Shown here one piece after another: positions 33,854 to 43,045 of a DNA stretch of 64,000 nt. The translations under genes were made by a program, and so were the position numbers. Source of the stretch: Rhodovulum kholense (GTDB taxonomy: Bacteria; Pseudomonadota; Alphaproteobacteria; Rhodobacterales; Rhodobacteraceae); the NCBI RefSeq assembly GCF_003053725.1, contig NZ_QAYC01000010.1, forward strand, positions 1 to 64,000. Direction: 5' to 3'. The notes beneath the pieces were generated by a model. The model was given only the letters and a program-made list of their open reading frames with translations. It ran no database searches and was not told the origin of the DNA. The stretch's first letter is position 1. Every line of letters begins with the position of its first letter.

Positions 33854-35607
33854 CCCTGCGCCTCCTTCTGGGGCACCACGTTCACGCGCGCCGCGCCCAT
33901 GGCGCGCTGCACCTCGGGCGCGTTGCGGATCACGCTTTTCAACACCTCGTCGCGCGGACCCAGCGCCTTTTGCTGGCCCGCATCGATCACCATCAGCCGG
34001 TCGCAGACCGCGATGGCGGTCGGCCGGTGGGTCATGATCAGGACCGACTTGCCGGCCCGCTTCATGTCGACAACGACCGCGTTCAGCGCCTCGGACCCGT
34101 CGGCATCGAGCGCCGAGTTGGGCTCGTCCAGCACCAGCAGCACCGGGTCGTGATACAGCGCGCGCGCCAGCGCCAGCCGCTGGCGCTGACCGCCCGACAG
34201 AAGCCCGCTGCCCTCGATCAGCATGGTGTCGTAGCCCTGCGGCAGCTTGAGGATGATGTCATGCACCCGCGCCAGCGTGGCCGCCTGCACGACCCGCGCC
34301 GGATCGGGGTTCAGTTCCATATGGGCGATGTTCTCGGCCACCGTGCCGTCGAAGAAGCGCACCTCCTGCGGCAGGCAGCCCATCACCCGGCCCAGCCGTT
34401 CGTGCCCGTACTGATCGAGCGTCGCACCCGCCAGCCGGACCTCGCCGGTGGTGGGCGGCAACAGGCCCTGGATGATCCGCGCCAGCGTGGTCTTGCCGAC
34501 GCCGCTTTTGCCGATCACGCCCAGCGCCTCGCCGGGATTGAGCTCGAAGCTGATGCCCTGCAACACCGGCGGCGCGCCGGGCGCCGAGGCGCGCAGGCCG
34601 ATATTCGTCACCGTCAGCTGCGCCACCGGATCGGGCAACTGGGTCGGCTGGATCCGCTCGGGCACCGATTGCAGGAACTCGCCCAGCGTCTTCCAGCCGC
34701 TGCGGGCACGCTGGATCAGCGCCCACTGGCCAAGCACCTGCTCGATCGGCGCGAGGGCCCGGCCCATCAGGATCGACGAGGCGATCATCGCGCCCGGCGT
34801 CACCGCGTGCTGCAGCACCAGATAGGCGCCCAGCGCCAGCAGCCCCGATTGCAGGAAGAAGCGGAAGGCGCGCGAGAAACTGGCAAGCGTGCCGCTGCGG
34901 TCGTTGGCATCCATGCCCTCGGCGCTGGCATCCTCCTGCATCCGCGCCCAGCGGTCGGCCATGACCGAGGCCATGCCCTGCGACCAGATCAGCCCGCCAC
35001 CCTCTTCGGCCTGCCGTGCCAGCCGCGCCGCGCGCGAGGATTTGGCCTGCGACCGTTCCAGCGCCCCATTCGTGACCCAGCGGTTGACCAGCGTGGCGAG
35101 GATCAGCACCGCGCCGCCACCGATGGCCGCCAGCCCCAGCAAGGGGTGGAACAGGAAGATCGCGGCCAGGAAGAACGGCGTCCAGGGCATGTCGAACAGC
35201 GCCAGAAGCACCGGCGCCGCAAAGAGGTTCCGGATCGCGTCGAGATCGCCGATGGCGGTCGCGCCCGGCCCCTGCCCGCCGCGCAGCGCCGCGCGTTCTA
35301 CCATGGCCGAGAACACCCGCCGCGCCAGCGCCGCCTGCAGCCGCGCGCCGATCCGGGCCATCACCCGGCCGCGGGCATAGTCGAGCAGCCAGTAGAAGAG
35401 ATAAAGCGCCCCCACCAGGATGAAGAGCGCGACCAGCGTCTCTTCGGAGCGCGAGCCCAGCACCCGGTCGTAGACCTGCAGCATGAAAAGCGGCCCGGTC
35501 AGCATCAGCAGGTTGGTGAAGACGCTGAAGACCAGCACCGCGAAAAGAAGCCCGCGGCTTTGCGCCCGGCCCAGTGTCAGTTCCTTCTGCGGGGCTCTGA
35601 GGCTCAT
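33850..35607 (-). CDS. Type I secretion ABC transporter (PrtD-like)
   Basis: Inner membrane exporter of 585 residues: a six-helix membrane domain (first span FAVLVFSVFTNLLMLTGPLF at about 21-40) and one ATPase domain with GVIGKSGVGKTTLARI, signature LSGGQRQRLALARAL and Walker B LLVLDEPNSALD. There is no N-terminal C39 peptidase domain, which points to PrtD-type exporters for RTX or protease substrates with C-terminal signals. I chose the ATG at 35607 because upstream residues are not protein-like. No substrate gene is adjacent in this window. Confidence 0.88.
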   Translation of the reverse strand: MSLRAPQKELTLGRAQSRGLLFAVLVFSVFTNLLMLTGPLFMLQVYDRVLGSRSEETLVALFILVGALYLFYWLLDYARGRVMARIGARLQAALARRVFSAMVERAALRGGQGPGATAIGDLDAIRNLFAAPVLLALFDMPWTPFFLAAIFLFHPLLGLAAIGGGAVLILATLVNRWVTNGALERSQAKSSRAARLARQAEEGGGLIWSQGMASVMADRWARMQEDASAEGMDANDRSGTLASFSRAFRFFLQSGLLALGAYLVLQHAVTPGAMIASSILMGRALAPIEQVLGQWALIQRARSGWKTLGEFLQSVPERIQPTQLPDPVAQLTVTNIGLRASAPGAPPVLQGISFELNPGEALGVIGKSGVGKTTLARIIQGLLPPTTGEVRLAGATLDQYGHERLGRVMGCLPQEVRFFDGTVAENIAHMELNPDPARVVQAATLARVHDIILKLPQGYDTMLIEGSGLLSGGQRQRLALARALYHDPVLLVLDEPNSALDADGSEALNAVVVDMKRAGKSVLIMTHRPTAIAVCDRLMVIDAGQQKALGPRDEVLKSVIRNAPEVQRAMGAARVNVVPQKEAQG

Positions 35608-35909
35608 CGCGCGGCCCCCGCATCGCGGCCCGCTGCGGGCACAGGATCGGGTCCCCGACCCGGCGCAGTGAAGAACTGGCGGAACAGGCAGGCGGCAGGC
35701 TGGCGGGGCCTCATCTGGCGTCCTTTCGGTTCGGCCCCGTTGGCGCGCGGGGCCACGTGCCGCAGTCAAAACGGCTTCTCGGTCACTTTTCAAGCGCACG
35801 CATCAACGGCGACGCACGACGCCTGCATAGATCGTATTCATGTTACAGCTTGGTTAAGGCCCTTTGCCGCGCCCGCCGTCCGGTGCAGTCTGGCGCCGGG
35901 AGGGGAGCG
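35608..35909. other. Divergent intergenic region, secretion genes / fds regulator
   Basis: 302 bases holding the promoters of the leftward type I secretion genes and the rightward LysR gene. A slightly AT-richer stretch (35820-35860, with TCGTATTCATGTTACAGC) could hold promoter elements. I find no FNR or NifA site and no gene. Confidence 0.4.
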
Positions 35910-36794
35910 ATGATCGACAAGCTCGAGATGTTCATTGCGCTTGCGCGCGAGCGTCATTTCGGCCGTGCGGCCGAGGCCTGCGGGGTGACCCAGCCCACGC
36001 TTTCGGCCGCAATCAAGCAGTTGGAGGAACAGCTTGGGGTTCTTCTGGTCTGGCGCGGCTCGCGCTTCGGGGGGCTGACACCCGAGGGCGCACGGGTGCT
36101 GGAACGCGCCCGGGTGATCGTCGCCGACACGCGCGCGCTGCGCGAAGAGATGCGCACCGCCAAGCGCGGGCTCTCGGGCGATCTGCGGCTGGCGGCGGTA
36201 CCGACCGCTTTGGCCGCGATCACCGCGCTGACCGGCCCTTTGACGTTGCGTCACCCGAATTTGCGAATCACCGTCTTCTCGCGAAACTCGGCGGCCATCG
36301 TGCAGATGCTGGACGATCTGCAGGTCGATGCGGGAATCACCTATCTCGAAAACGAGCCGCTCGGTCGGGTCGCCACCGTCCCGCTTTATGCCGAGCATTA
36401 CAATCTGGTGATGCGCGCCGATCATCCGCTGGCCGGGCGCGAGGCGGTACCCTGGGCCGAGGCCGCGTCCGAGCCTTTGTGCCTGCTGACCCCCGACATG
36501 CAGAACCGCCGGATCGTCGACCGCCACATGGCCGAAGCCGGCGCCGTGGCCCGGGCGCGGCTTGAATCGAATTCCCTGCTGGCGCTCATCGCCCATGTGC
36601 AGGCCTCGGGCTGGGTCACGATCCTGCCCTTGCGCAGCGCCCAGCCGTTTCTGGGCACCGGATCGCTGGTCGCGGTGCCGCTGACCGAGCCCGTGGCCGA
36701 GCATGTCGTCGGGCTGATCGCGCCCCATCGCGAACCGATGACGCCGGTGCTCGATGCCCTGATGGAGGCCGCGCGCAAGGCGGCTTTTCAATAG
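35910..36794 (+). CDS. LysR-type regulator of formate dehydrogenase
   Basis: A 294-residue transcription factor. The winged helix is at 1-60 (MIDKLEMFIALARERHFGRA, then TQPTLSAAIKQLEEQLG) and the effector domain follows. It resembles the OxyR/CysB-like group with a substrate pocket lacking redox cysteines near the usual positions. It lies 84 bases upstream of fdsG on the same strand, and LysR genes beside fds operons regulate them in other bacteria. The ATG at 35910 follows GGGAGGGGAG. A possible operator overlaps its stop codon. Confidence 0.82.
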   Translation: MIDKLEMFIALARERHFGRAAEACGVTQPTLSAAIKQLEEQLGVLLVWRGSRFGGLTPEGARVLERARVIVADTRALREEMRTAKRGLSGDLRLAAVPTALAAITALTGPLTLRHPNLRITVFSRNSAAIVQMLDDLQVDAGITYLENEPLGRVATVPLYAEHYNLVMRADHPLAGREAVPWAEAASEPLCLLTPDMQNRRIVDRHMAEAGAVARARLESNSLLALIAHVQASGWVTILPLRSAQPFLGTGSLVAVPLTEPVAEHVVGLIAPHREPMTPVLDALMEAARKAAFQ

Positions 36795-36805
36795 AATATC
36801 TCTAT
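36791..36805 (+). promoter_or_regulatory. Possible LysR-type operator for fdsG
   Basis: ATAGAATATCTCTAT has the T-N11-A spacing and ATAGA/TCTAT inverted arms of LysR boxes. It overlaps the TAG stop of the regulator gene and lies about 75 bases ahead of fdsG, in an AT-rich patch. Confidence 0.4.
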
Positions 36806-36878
36806 CGCCCGACGAATCGCGGGCATTGATCCCCTTGGGGCCGAGTCGGCACACTATGGCATGCAAAGGGAGGACTGC

Positions 36879-37343
36879 ATGACCACCGACATCATCGCGC
36901 GATGCCGCGTCATCGCCGCGGCCCATGCGCATCTGGACGGCCCGCTGCTGCCCGTGCTGCATGCCGTGCAGGAAAGCTTCGGCCATGTGCCGGTCGTGGC
37001 CTATCCGGCGCTGGCCGAGGAACTGGGCCTGAGTGCAGCCGAGATCCATGGCGTGGTCAGCTTCTACCCCGACTTTCGGACCGAGCCCGGCGGCCGCCGG
37101 GTGCTGCGCGTCTGCCGGGCCGAGGCCTGCCAGGCGATGGGCGCGGCCGCGCTGGGCGAGGATCTGAAGGCGCGGCTTGGGGTCGAGTGGCACGGCACGA
37201 CCGAAGATGGCGCGGTGACGCTGGAACCGGCCTATTGCCTGGGCCTCTGCGCCTGCGCGCCCGCGGCGCTGGTCGATGACCGCCCGGTGGGCCGGGTCAC
37301 GGCCGACCGGCTGGAACGCCTCGCGCGGGAGGGATCGGCATGA
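36879..37343 (+). CDS. fdsG: Formate dehydrogenase gamma subunit
   Basis: Small [2Fe-2S] subunit of the soluble NAD-dependent Mo formate dehydrogenase, related to NuoE. The 154-residue protein carries its four ligands as Cys79, Cys84, Cys120 and Cys124 (VCRAEACQ and YCLGLCACAP). I chose the ATG at 36879, nine bases after an AGGGAGG site, over the one at 36861. It starts the fdsGBA-fdhD-fdsD operon and overlaps fdsB by four bases. Confidence 0.92.
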   Translation: MTTDIIARCRVIAAAHAHLDGPLLPVLHAVQESFGHVPVVAYPALAEELGLSAAEIHGVVSFYPDFRTEPGGRRVLRVCRAEACQAMGAAALGEDLKARLGVEWHGTTEDGAVTLEPAYCLGLCACAPAALVDDRPVGRVTADRLERLAREGSA

Positions 37344-38854
37344 GCCTCACGCTGTATCTGCCGCTCGACGCGGCCGCCCTGGCGCTGGGCGCCGACGAGG
37401 TCGCCGCTGCCCTGCAGGCCGAGGCCCGGGCGCGCGGGCTCGATTTGGTGCTGAAACGCACCGGCACGCGCGGCATGGTCTGGCTGGAGCCGCTGCTGGA
37501 AATCGAGGAAGACGGCGTGCGCATGGGCTTCGGCCCGCTCGGCCCCGCCGATGTGCCCGCGCTTTTCGACGGGGCCTTCGAGGATCACCCGAAAGCGCTT
37601 GGCCCGGTCGAACAGATCCCCTTCTTCGCCCGCCAGACGCGCCTCGCCTTCGCCCGCTGCGGCATCGTCGAGCCTCTGGATCTCGACGCCTATCGCGCCC
37701 ATGGCGGGATGAAGGGGCTGGAACGGGCGATGACGATGACGCCCGAAGAGATCGTGGCCGAGATCACCGCCTCGGGCCTGCGCGGCCGAGGCGGCGCGGG
37801 CTTTCCGACCGGCATCAAGTGGCAGACCGTGCTCGAGGCCGAGGGCGCGCGCAAGGCCGTGGTCTGCAATGCCGACGAGGGCGACAGCGGCACATTTGCC
37901 GACCGGATGCTGATCGAGGGCGATCCGTTCTGCCTGATCGAGGGCATGGCGATCTGCGCCCGCGCGGTCGGTGCCGACCGGGGCTATGTCTACATGCGCT
38001 CGGAATATCCTCAGGCGATCGCGATGCTCGACGCCTCGCTGCGCGTCGCGCGCGAGGCGGGCATTCTGGGCGATCACTTCGACATCGAGGACCGGGTCGG
38101 CGCCGGGTCCTATGTCTGCGGCGAGGAAACCGCGCTTCTGAACTCGATGGAAGGCAAGCGCGGCATCGTGCGCCCCAAGCCGCCCCTGCCCGCCCATAAG
38201 GGCTTCATGGGGCGGCCGACCGTCGTCAACAACCTGATCACGCTGGCCTCTGTCCCGGCGATCCTGTCGGAAGGGGCCGAGCATTACCGCTCCTTCGGGC
38301 TGGGCCGCTCGCTTGGCACCGTGCCGCTGCAGATCGCGGGCAATGTCAGGTATGGGGGGCTTTTCGAGGCGGCCTTCGGCATGACCATCGGCGAACTCGT
38401 CGAGGGTGTGTGCGGCGGCACCGCCTCGGGCCGTCCGGTGAAGGCGGTGCAGATCGGCGGGCCGCTCGGCGCCTATTTCCCCCGGTCTCTTTTCGACACG
38501 CCGCTGGGCTATGAGGAATGCGACGCGGCGGGCGGGCTGATCGGCCATGCCGGGCTCGTGGTCTTCGACGATACGGTCGAGATGGGCGCGATGGCGCGCT
38601 TTGCCATGGAATTCTGCGCGGTCGAGAGCTGCGGCACCTGCACCCCCTGCCGGATCGGCGCGGTCCGGGGCATGGAGACCATCGACCGCATCCTCGCGGG
38701 CGATCCGGCCGCGCCCGCGATCCTGGCCGATCTGTGCGAGACGATGCGCGCGGGCTCGCTTTGTGCGCTGGGGGGCTTCACCCCCTACCCTGTGGAAAGC
38801 GCGCTGAGGCATTTCCCCGAGGATTTCGGCGGGGCACGGGAGGCGGCGGAATGA
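37340..38854 (+). CDS. fdsB: Formate dehydrogenase beta subunit
   Basis: FMN and NAD-binding subunit, NuoF-like, where electrons from formate reduce NAD. The 504-residue protein has a thioredoxin-like N-domain, then GRGGAGFPTGIKWQ (FMN/NAD site), CGEETALLNSMEGKRGIVRP, and the [4Fe-4S] motif ESCGTCTPCRIGAVRGME. It is coupled to fdsG by an ATGA overlap. Unusually for this operon type, 259 bases separate it from fdsA. Confidence 0.94.
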   Translation: MSLTLYLPLDAAALALGADEVAAALQAEARARGLDLVLKRTGTRGMVWLEPLLEIEEDGVRMGFGPLGPADVPALFDGAFEDHPKALGPVEQIPFFARQTRLAFARCGIVEPLDLDAYRAHGGMKGLERAMTMTPEEIVAEITASGLRGRGGAGFPTGIKWQTVLEAEGARKAVVCNADEGDSGTFADRMLIEGDPFCLIEGMAICARAVGADRGYVYMRSEYPQAIAMLDASLRVAREAGILGDHFDIEDRVGAGSYVCGEETALLNSMEGKRGIVRPKPPLPAHKGFMGRPTVVNNLITLASVPAILSEGAEHYRSFGLGRSLGTVPLQIAGNVRYGGLFEAAFGMTIGELVEGVCGGTASGRPVKAVQIGGPLGAYFPRSLFDTPLGYEECDAAGGLIGHAGLVVFDDTVEMGAMARFAMEFCAVESCGTCTPCRIGAVRGMETIDRILAGDPAAPAILADLCETMRAGSLCALGGFTPYPVESALRHFPEDFGGAREAAE

Positions 38855-39113
38855 TCGTGTCCGAAGTGCCTTCGATGGCACAACGCTCCGCCGTCCTGTC
38901 CCGAGGTGCCCAACCCTCTGGCCCGGGCGACCAGCCCGGGCCGCGTCCGATCCTCCCCAAGGGAGGGCGCATTGCAACGTTTCACGCAGTGGAACGCGTG
39001 GCAGCGGATTGCACCATGAATCGCGCCGCTCTTCTGTCAGGCGACGCCCTCCCAGGATCGGGCGCGTCCCTTTTCGCATCGCATGACCAATCCGCCAGCC
39101 CGGAGGCCAGCAG
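38855..39113 (+). other. Structured gap inside the fds operon
   Basis: 259 bases between fdsB and fdsA in an operon where other junctions overlap or abut. An 88-codon frame from 38851 to 39117 spans it and would overlap both genes, but only about two thirds of its third positions are G or C, far below real genes here, so I think it non-coding. Two hairpins are present: GGCCCGGG/CCCGGGCC (38920-38942) and CCTCCC/GGGAGG (38952-38966). It could attenuate, process or re-initiate the transcript. Confidence 0.5.
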
Positions 39114-41984
39114 ATGAAAGACTTCATCCTTCCCGATGCCGATTTCGGCACCCCCGCCCGCCGGTCCGACAAGACCGTGACGCTGACCATCGACGGCATG
39201 GACGTGACCGTGCCCGAGGGCACCTCGGTCATGCGCGCCGCCGCCATGGCCGGGATCGAGATCCCCAAGCTTTGCGCCACCGACAGCCTTGAACCCATCG
39301 GGTCCTGCCGGCTTTGCATGGTCGAGATCGAGGGTCGCCGCGGCACCCCCGCCTCCTGCACCACGCCCGCCGCGGACGGCATGGAGGTGCATACCCAGAC
39401 GCCCAAGCTTGCGAAGCTGCGGCGCGGGGTGATGGAGCTTTACATCTCGGACCACCCGCTTGACTGCCTGACCTGTGCGGCCAATGGCGATTGCCAGTTG
39501 CAGGACATGGCGGGTGCCGTGGGGCTGCGCGAGGTGCGCTATACCCCCGGCGCCAACCATTTCCAGACCCGGCAGAATGGCGAGGCGAACCCGCGCTTCG
39601 AGGCCAAGGATACCTCGAACCCCTATTTCACCTATGATCCGGCGAAATGCATCGCCTGCTTCCGCTGCGTGCGGGCCTGCGAAGAGGTGCAGGGCACCTT
39701 CGCGCTGACCGTCGAGGGGCGCGGCTTCGAGGCGCGGATCGCCTCGGGCACCAGTGATTTCCTGAATTCCGACTGCGTCAGCTGCGGCGCCTGCGTGCAG
39801 GCCTGCCCGACCGCGACCCTGCAGGAAAACGCGGTGATCGAGCATGGCACGCCCGACCGCGCCATCGTCACCACCTGCGCCTATTGCGGTGTCGGCTGTT
39901 CCCTCCGGGCCGAGATGAAGGGCGACCGGCTGATCCGCATGGTGCCCTGGAAGGACGGCAAGGCCAATCGCGGCCACAGCTGCGTCAAGGGCCGCTTTGC
40001 CTTCGGCTATGCCGCCCATCCCGACCGCATCCGGAACCCGATGATCCGCGAAACCATCGACCAGCCCTGGCGCGAGGTCTCGTGGGACGAGGCGCTGGCC
40101 TTCACCGCGCAAAGGCTGCGCGCGATCCAGGCCGAAAGCGGCACCGGCGCCATCGGCGGTATCACCTCGTCGCGCTGCACCAACGAGGAGACCTTCCTCG
40201 TGCAGAAGCTGATCCGGCAGGTCTTCGGCAACAACAATGTCGATACCTGCGCGCGGGTCTGCCATTCGCCCACGGGCTATGGCCTCAAGACCACCTTCGG
40301 CACCTCGGCGGGCACGCAGGATTTCGACAGCGTCGAGGCGGCCGATGTGGTGCTGGTGATCGGCGCCAACCCGACCGACGGGCATCCGGTCTTTGCCTCG
40401 CGGCTGAAGAAGCGGCTGCGGCAGGGTGCGAAACTGATCGTGGCCGATCCGCGCCGGATCGATCTGGTGAAGGGTCCGCATGTGCAGGCCGCCCATCATC
40501 TGGCGCTGCGGCCGGGGACCAATGTGGCGCTTCTGACTGCCATGGCCCATGTGATCGTCACCGAAGGGCTGACCGACAGCGCCTTCATCACTGAGCGTTG
40601 CGATGCCGAGGCCTTCGCCGACTGGGCCGCCTTCGTCTCGGAAGAGCATCTGAGCCCAGAAGCGACCGAGGCGCTGACGGGCGTTCCGGCCGATCAGGTG
40701 CGGCAGGCCGCACGGCTTTACGCCACGGGCGGCAATGCCGCGATCTATTACGGGCTGGGGGTGACCGAACACAGCCAGGGCTCGACCACCGTCATGGCGA
40801 TCGCGAATCTTGCGATGGCGACGGGCAATATCGGGCGGCCGGGCGTTGGCGTGAACCCGCTGCGCGGCCAGAACAACGTGCAGGGGTCCTGCGACATGGG
40901 CAGCTTCCCGCATGAGCTGCCGGGCTACCGCCATGTCCATGACGCCGAGGCGCGCGGGGTGTTCGAGCGGCTCTGGAACGTAACGATCTCGGACGAGCCG
41001 GGGCTGCGCATCCCCAACATGCTGGACGCCGCCGTCGATGGCAGCTTCCGCGGGCTGTACGTGCAAGGCGAGGACATCCTGCAATCGGACCCCGACACCA
41101 AGCATGTGGCCGCCGGGCTCGCGGCGATGGATTGCGTGATCGTCCACGATCTTTTCCTGAACGAGACCGCGAATTACGCCCATGTTTTCCTGCCGGGATC
41201 GAGCTTTCTGGAAAAGGACGGCACCTTCACCAATGCCGAACGGCGGCTGAACCGGGTCCGCCGGGTGATGGCGCCCATGACCGGGCTGGCCGACTGGGAG
41301 GTCACCATGGCGCTCGCCAATGCCATGGGGGCGGGCTGGGACTATGCCCACCCGTCCGAGATCATGGACGAGATCGCCGCCACGACGCCCAGCTTCGCGG
41401 GCGTGAGCTACGATCTGCTCGAGCGCGAGGGCTCGGTGCAATGGCCCTGCAACGCGGCCGCCCCCCTGGGCACGCCGGTCATGCACGAGGCGGGCTTCGT
41501 GCGCGGCAAGGGGCTGTTCGTCATTACCGATTATGTGCCGACCGACGAGCGCACCGGCCCGCGCTTCCCGCTTCTGCTGACGACGGGGCGCATTCTCAGC
41601 CAGTACAATGTGGGCGCCCAGACCCGGCGCACCGCCAATACCGCCTGGCATGGCGAGGACCGGCTGGAGATCCACCCCCATGACGCCGAGACTCGGGGCA
41701 TCGCCGAGGGCGACTGGGTGCGGCTGGCCTCGCGCTCGGGCGAGACCTCGCTGAGGGCGACCCTGACCGACCGCGTCAGCCCGGGCGTCGTCTACACCAC
41801 CTTCCACCACCCCGAGACACAGGCCAATGTGGTGACCTCGGACTATTCCGACTGGGCCACCAACTGCCCCGAATACAAGGTGACGGCGGTGCAGGTGGCG
41901 CTGTCGAACGGGCCGTCGGACTGGCAGGAGGATTACGCCGCCCAGGCCCGCGCCGCGCGCCGCATCCTGCCCGCGGCGGAATAG
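39114..41984 (+). CDS. fdsA: Formate dehydrogenase alpha subunit (Mo-bis-MGD)
   Basis: Catalytic subunit that oxidises formate to CO2. The 956-residue protein has an N-terminal [2Fe-2S] domain (CRLCMVEIEG and following Cys), ferredoxin clusters CIACFRCVRACEE and CVSCGACVQACPT, the [4Fe-4S] CAYCGVGCSL at the start of the Mo domain, and the Mo ligand Cys in CARVCHSPTGYGLK, so it is a cysteine and not a selenocysteine enzyme. The C-terminal dinucleotide-binding domain includes TTGRILSQYNVGAQTRRT. CO2 produced could feed the RuBisCO operon downstream. Confidence 0.95.
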   Translation: MKDFILPDADFGTPARRSDKTVTLTIDGMDVTVPEGTSVMRAAAMAGIEIPKLCATDSLEPIGSCRLCMVEIEGRRGTPASCTTPAADGMEVHTQTPKLAKLRRGVMELYISDHPLDCLTCAANGDCQLQDMAGAVGLREVRYTPGANHFQTRQNGEANPRFEAKDTSNPYFTYDPAKCIACFRCVRACEEVQGTFALTVEGRGFEARIASGTSDFLNSDCVSCGACVQACPTATLQENAVIEHGTPDRAIVTTCAYCGVGCSLRAEMKGDRLIRMVPWKDGKANRGHSCVKGRFAFGYAAHPDRIRNPMIRETIDQPWREVSWDEALAFTAQRLRAIQAESGTGAIGGITSSRCTNEETFLVQKLIRQVFGNNNVDTCARVCHSPTGYGLKTTFGTSAGTQDFDSVEAADVVLVIGANPTDGHPVFASRLKKRLRQGAKLIVADPRRIDLVKGPHVQAAHHLALRPGTNVALLTAMAHVIVTEGLTDSAFITERCDAEAFADWAAFVSEEHLSPEATEALTGVPADQVRQAARLYATGGNAAIYYGLGVTEHSQGSTTVMAIANLAMATGNIGRPGVGVNPLRGQNNVQGSCDMGSFPHELPGYRHVHDAEARGVFERLWNVTISDEPGLRIPNMLDAAVDGSFRGLYVQGEDILQSDPDTKHVAAGLAAMDCVIVHDLFLNETANYAHVFLPGSSFLEKDGTFTNAERRLNRVRRVMAPMTGLADWEVTMALANAMGAGWDYAHPSEIMDEIAATTPSFAGVSYDLLEREGSVQWPCNAAAPLGTPVMHEAGFVRGKGLFVITDYVPTDERTGPRFPLLLTTGRILSQYNVGAQTRRTANTAWHGEDRLEIHPHDAETRGIAEGDWVRLASRSGETSLRATLTDRVSPGVVYTTFHHPETQANVVTSDYSDWATNCPEYKVTAVQVALSNGPSDWQEDYAAQARAARRILPAAE

Positions 41985-41990
41985 GCCCCG

Positions 41991-42809
41991 ATGCGGCCCT
42001 GGACAACATCGCAGGTGCAGAGCCTCGGCCCCGACGGGGCCGCGCCCGACATCCGGCGGCTGGCAGAGGAGGTGCCGGTCGCGCTGTGCTATGACGGCAC
42101 CACCCATGCGGTGATGCTGGCCAGCCCCGCCGATCTTGACGATTTCGCGCTGGGCTTCTCGCTGACCGAAGGCATCGTCGCGCGCCCCGACCAGATCGCG
42201 CGGATCGAGCGCGCCGACCATGACGAGGGGATCGAGCTGCGGATCTGGCTGGCGCCCGGGCTGGGCGCGCGGCTGGCCGGGCGGCGCCGCCGCATGGCGG
42301 GGCCGGTCGGTTGCGGGCTTTGCGGTGTCGAAAGCCTTGCCGAAGCAAGCCGTCCGCTGCCGGTGCTGCCGCCGGACGGGCTGTGCCTGACGCCGCCCGA
42401 GATCGCCGGGGCGATGACCGCGCTGAGCCTCGGTCAGGAGTTGCACGGCGCGACGCGGGCGGCCCATGCGGCGGGGTTCTGGACCCGCGCGGAGGGGCTG
42501 GTCGCGCTGTGCGAGGATGTCGGGCGGCACAATGCGCTCGACAAGCTGGTGGGACGGCTGGCGCGGATGGGGCGCGACGCCTCGGGCGGCGCGATCCTGC
42601 TGACCTCGCGGGTCTCGATCGAGCTGGTGCAGAAGGCGGTTCTTGCCCGGGCACCGGCGCTGATCGCCGTCTCGGCGCCGACCGCCCGCGCCGTCGCCGC
42701 AGCAGACGCCGCAGAGCTGACGCTCATCGCCCGGGCGCGCGGTCCGAGTTTCGACATTCACACCCATGCCCGGCGGATCGCTGCGGAGGAGATGCCCCAT
42801 GACCCCTGA
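41991..42809 (+). CDS. fdhD: Formate dehydrogenase accessory sulfurtransferase FdhD
   Basis: Delivers sulfur to the Mo-cofactor of FdsA, required for activity; called FdsC in Rhodobacter capsulatus. The 272-residue protein has GPVGCGLCGVESLAEA, where the CGLC cysteines carry the persulfide, and EDVGRHNALDKLVGRL, both family hallmarks. It begins seven bases after fdsA and overlaps fdsD by 11 bases. Confidence 0.93.
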   Translation: MRPWTTSQVQSLGPDGAAPDIRRLAEEVPVALCYDGTTHAVMLASPADLDDFALGFSLTEGIVARPDQIARIERADHDEGIELRIWLAPGLGARLAGRRRRMAGPVGCGLCGVESLAEASRPLPVLPPDGLCLTPPEIAGAMTALSLGQELHGATRAAHAAGFWTRAEGLVALCEDVGRHNALDKLVGRLARMGRDASGGAILLTSRVSIELVQKAVLARAPALIAVSAPTARAVAAADAAELTLIARARGPSFDIHTHARRIAAEEMPHDP

Positions 42810-43020
42810 CAAACTGGCCTATATGGCCAATCAGATCGCGACCGCCTTTGCCCGCCTGCCCGATGACGAGGCCGAGGCCGCCATCGCCGCCCATATCGAC
42901 CAGTTCTGGGACCCGCGCATGCGGGCGCGGCTGCTGAGCCTGGCCGAAAGCCCGAATACCGGGCTTTCCGACCGGGCGCGTGGCGCGGCGGCGCTGATCC
43001 GGCGGCCCGAGACCGCCTGA
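42799..43020 (+). CDS. fdsD: Formate dehydrogenase delta subunit
   Basis: Small 73-residue subunit of the NAD-dependent formate dehydrogenase family, needed for stable complexes in related bacteria. It starts MTPDKLAYMANQIATAF and has the conserved HIDQFWDPRMRARLL block. The ATG at 42799 lies inside the end of fdhD, so translation is coupled. It ends the operon and converges on tonB. Confidence 0.9.
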   Translation: MTPDKLAYMANQIATAFARLPDDEAEAAIAAHIDQFWDPRMRARLLSLAESPNTGLSDRARGAAALIRRPETA

Positions 43021-43045
43021 GGGCTCCGTCCGGATCGGGCGGGCG

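Noticed and set aside
38851-39117. 88-codon frame overlapping fdsB and fdsA
   Set aside because: Third-position G+C is near the genome average and not the high value of real genes here; no recognisable domain. Treated as non-coding structured DNA.
39880-40300. Selenocysteine formate dehydrogenase
   Set aside because: The Mo ligand codon is Cys (CARVCHSPTGYG) and there is no in-frame UGA.
38982-42812. 1276-codon open frame opposite fdsA and fdhD
   Set aside because: It is the antisense of well-supported formate dehydrogenase genes; long shadow frames are normal at this G+C content.
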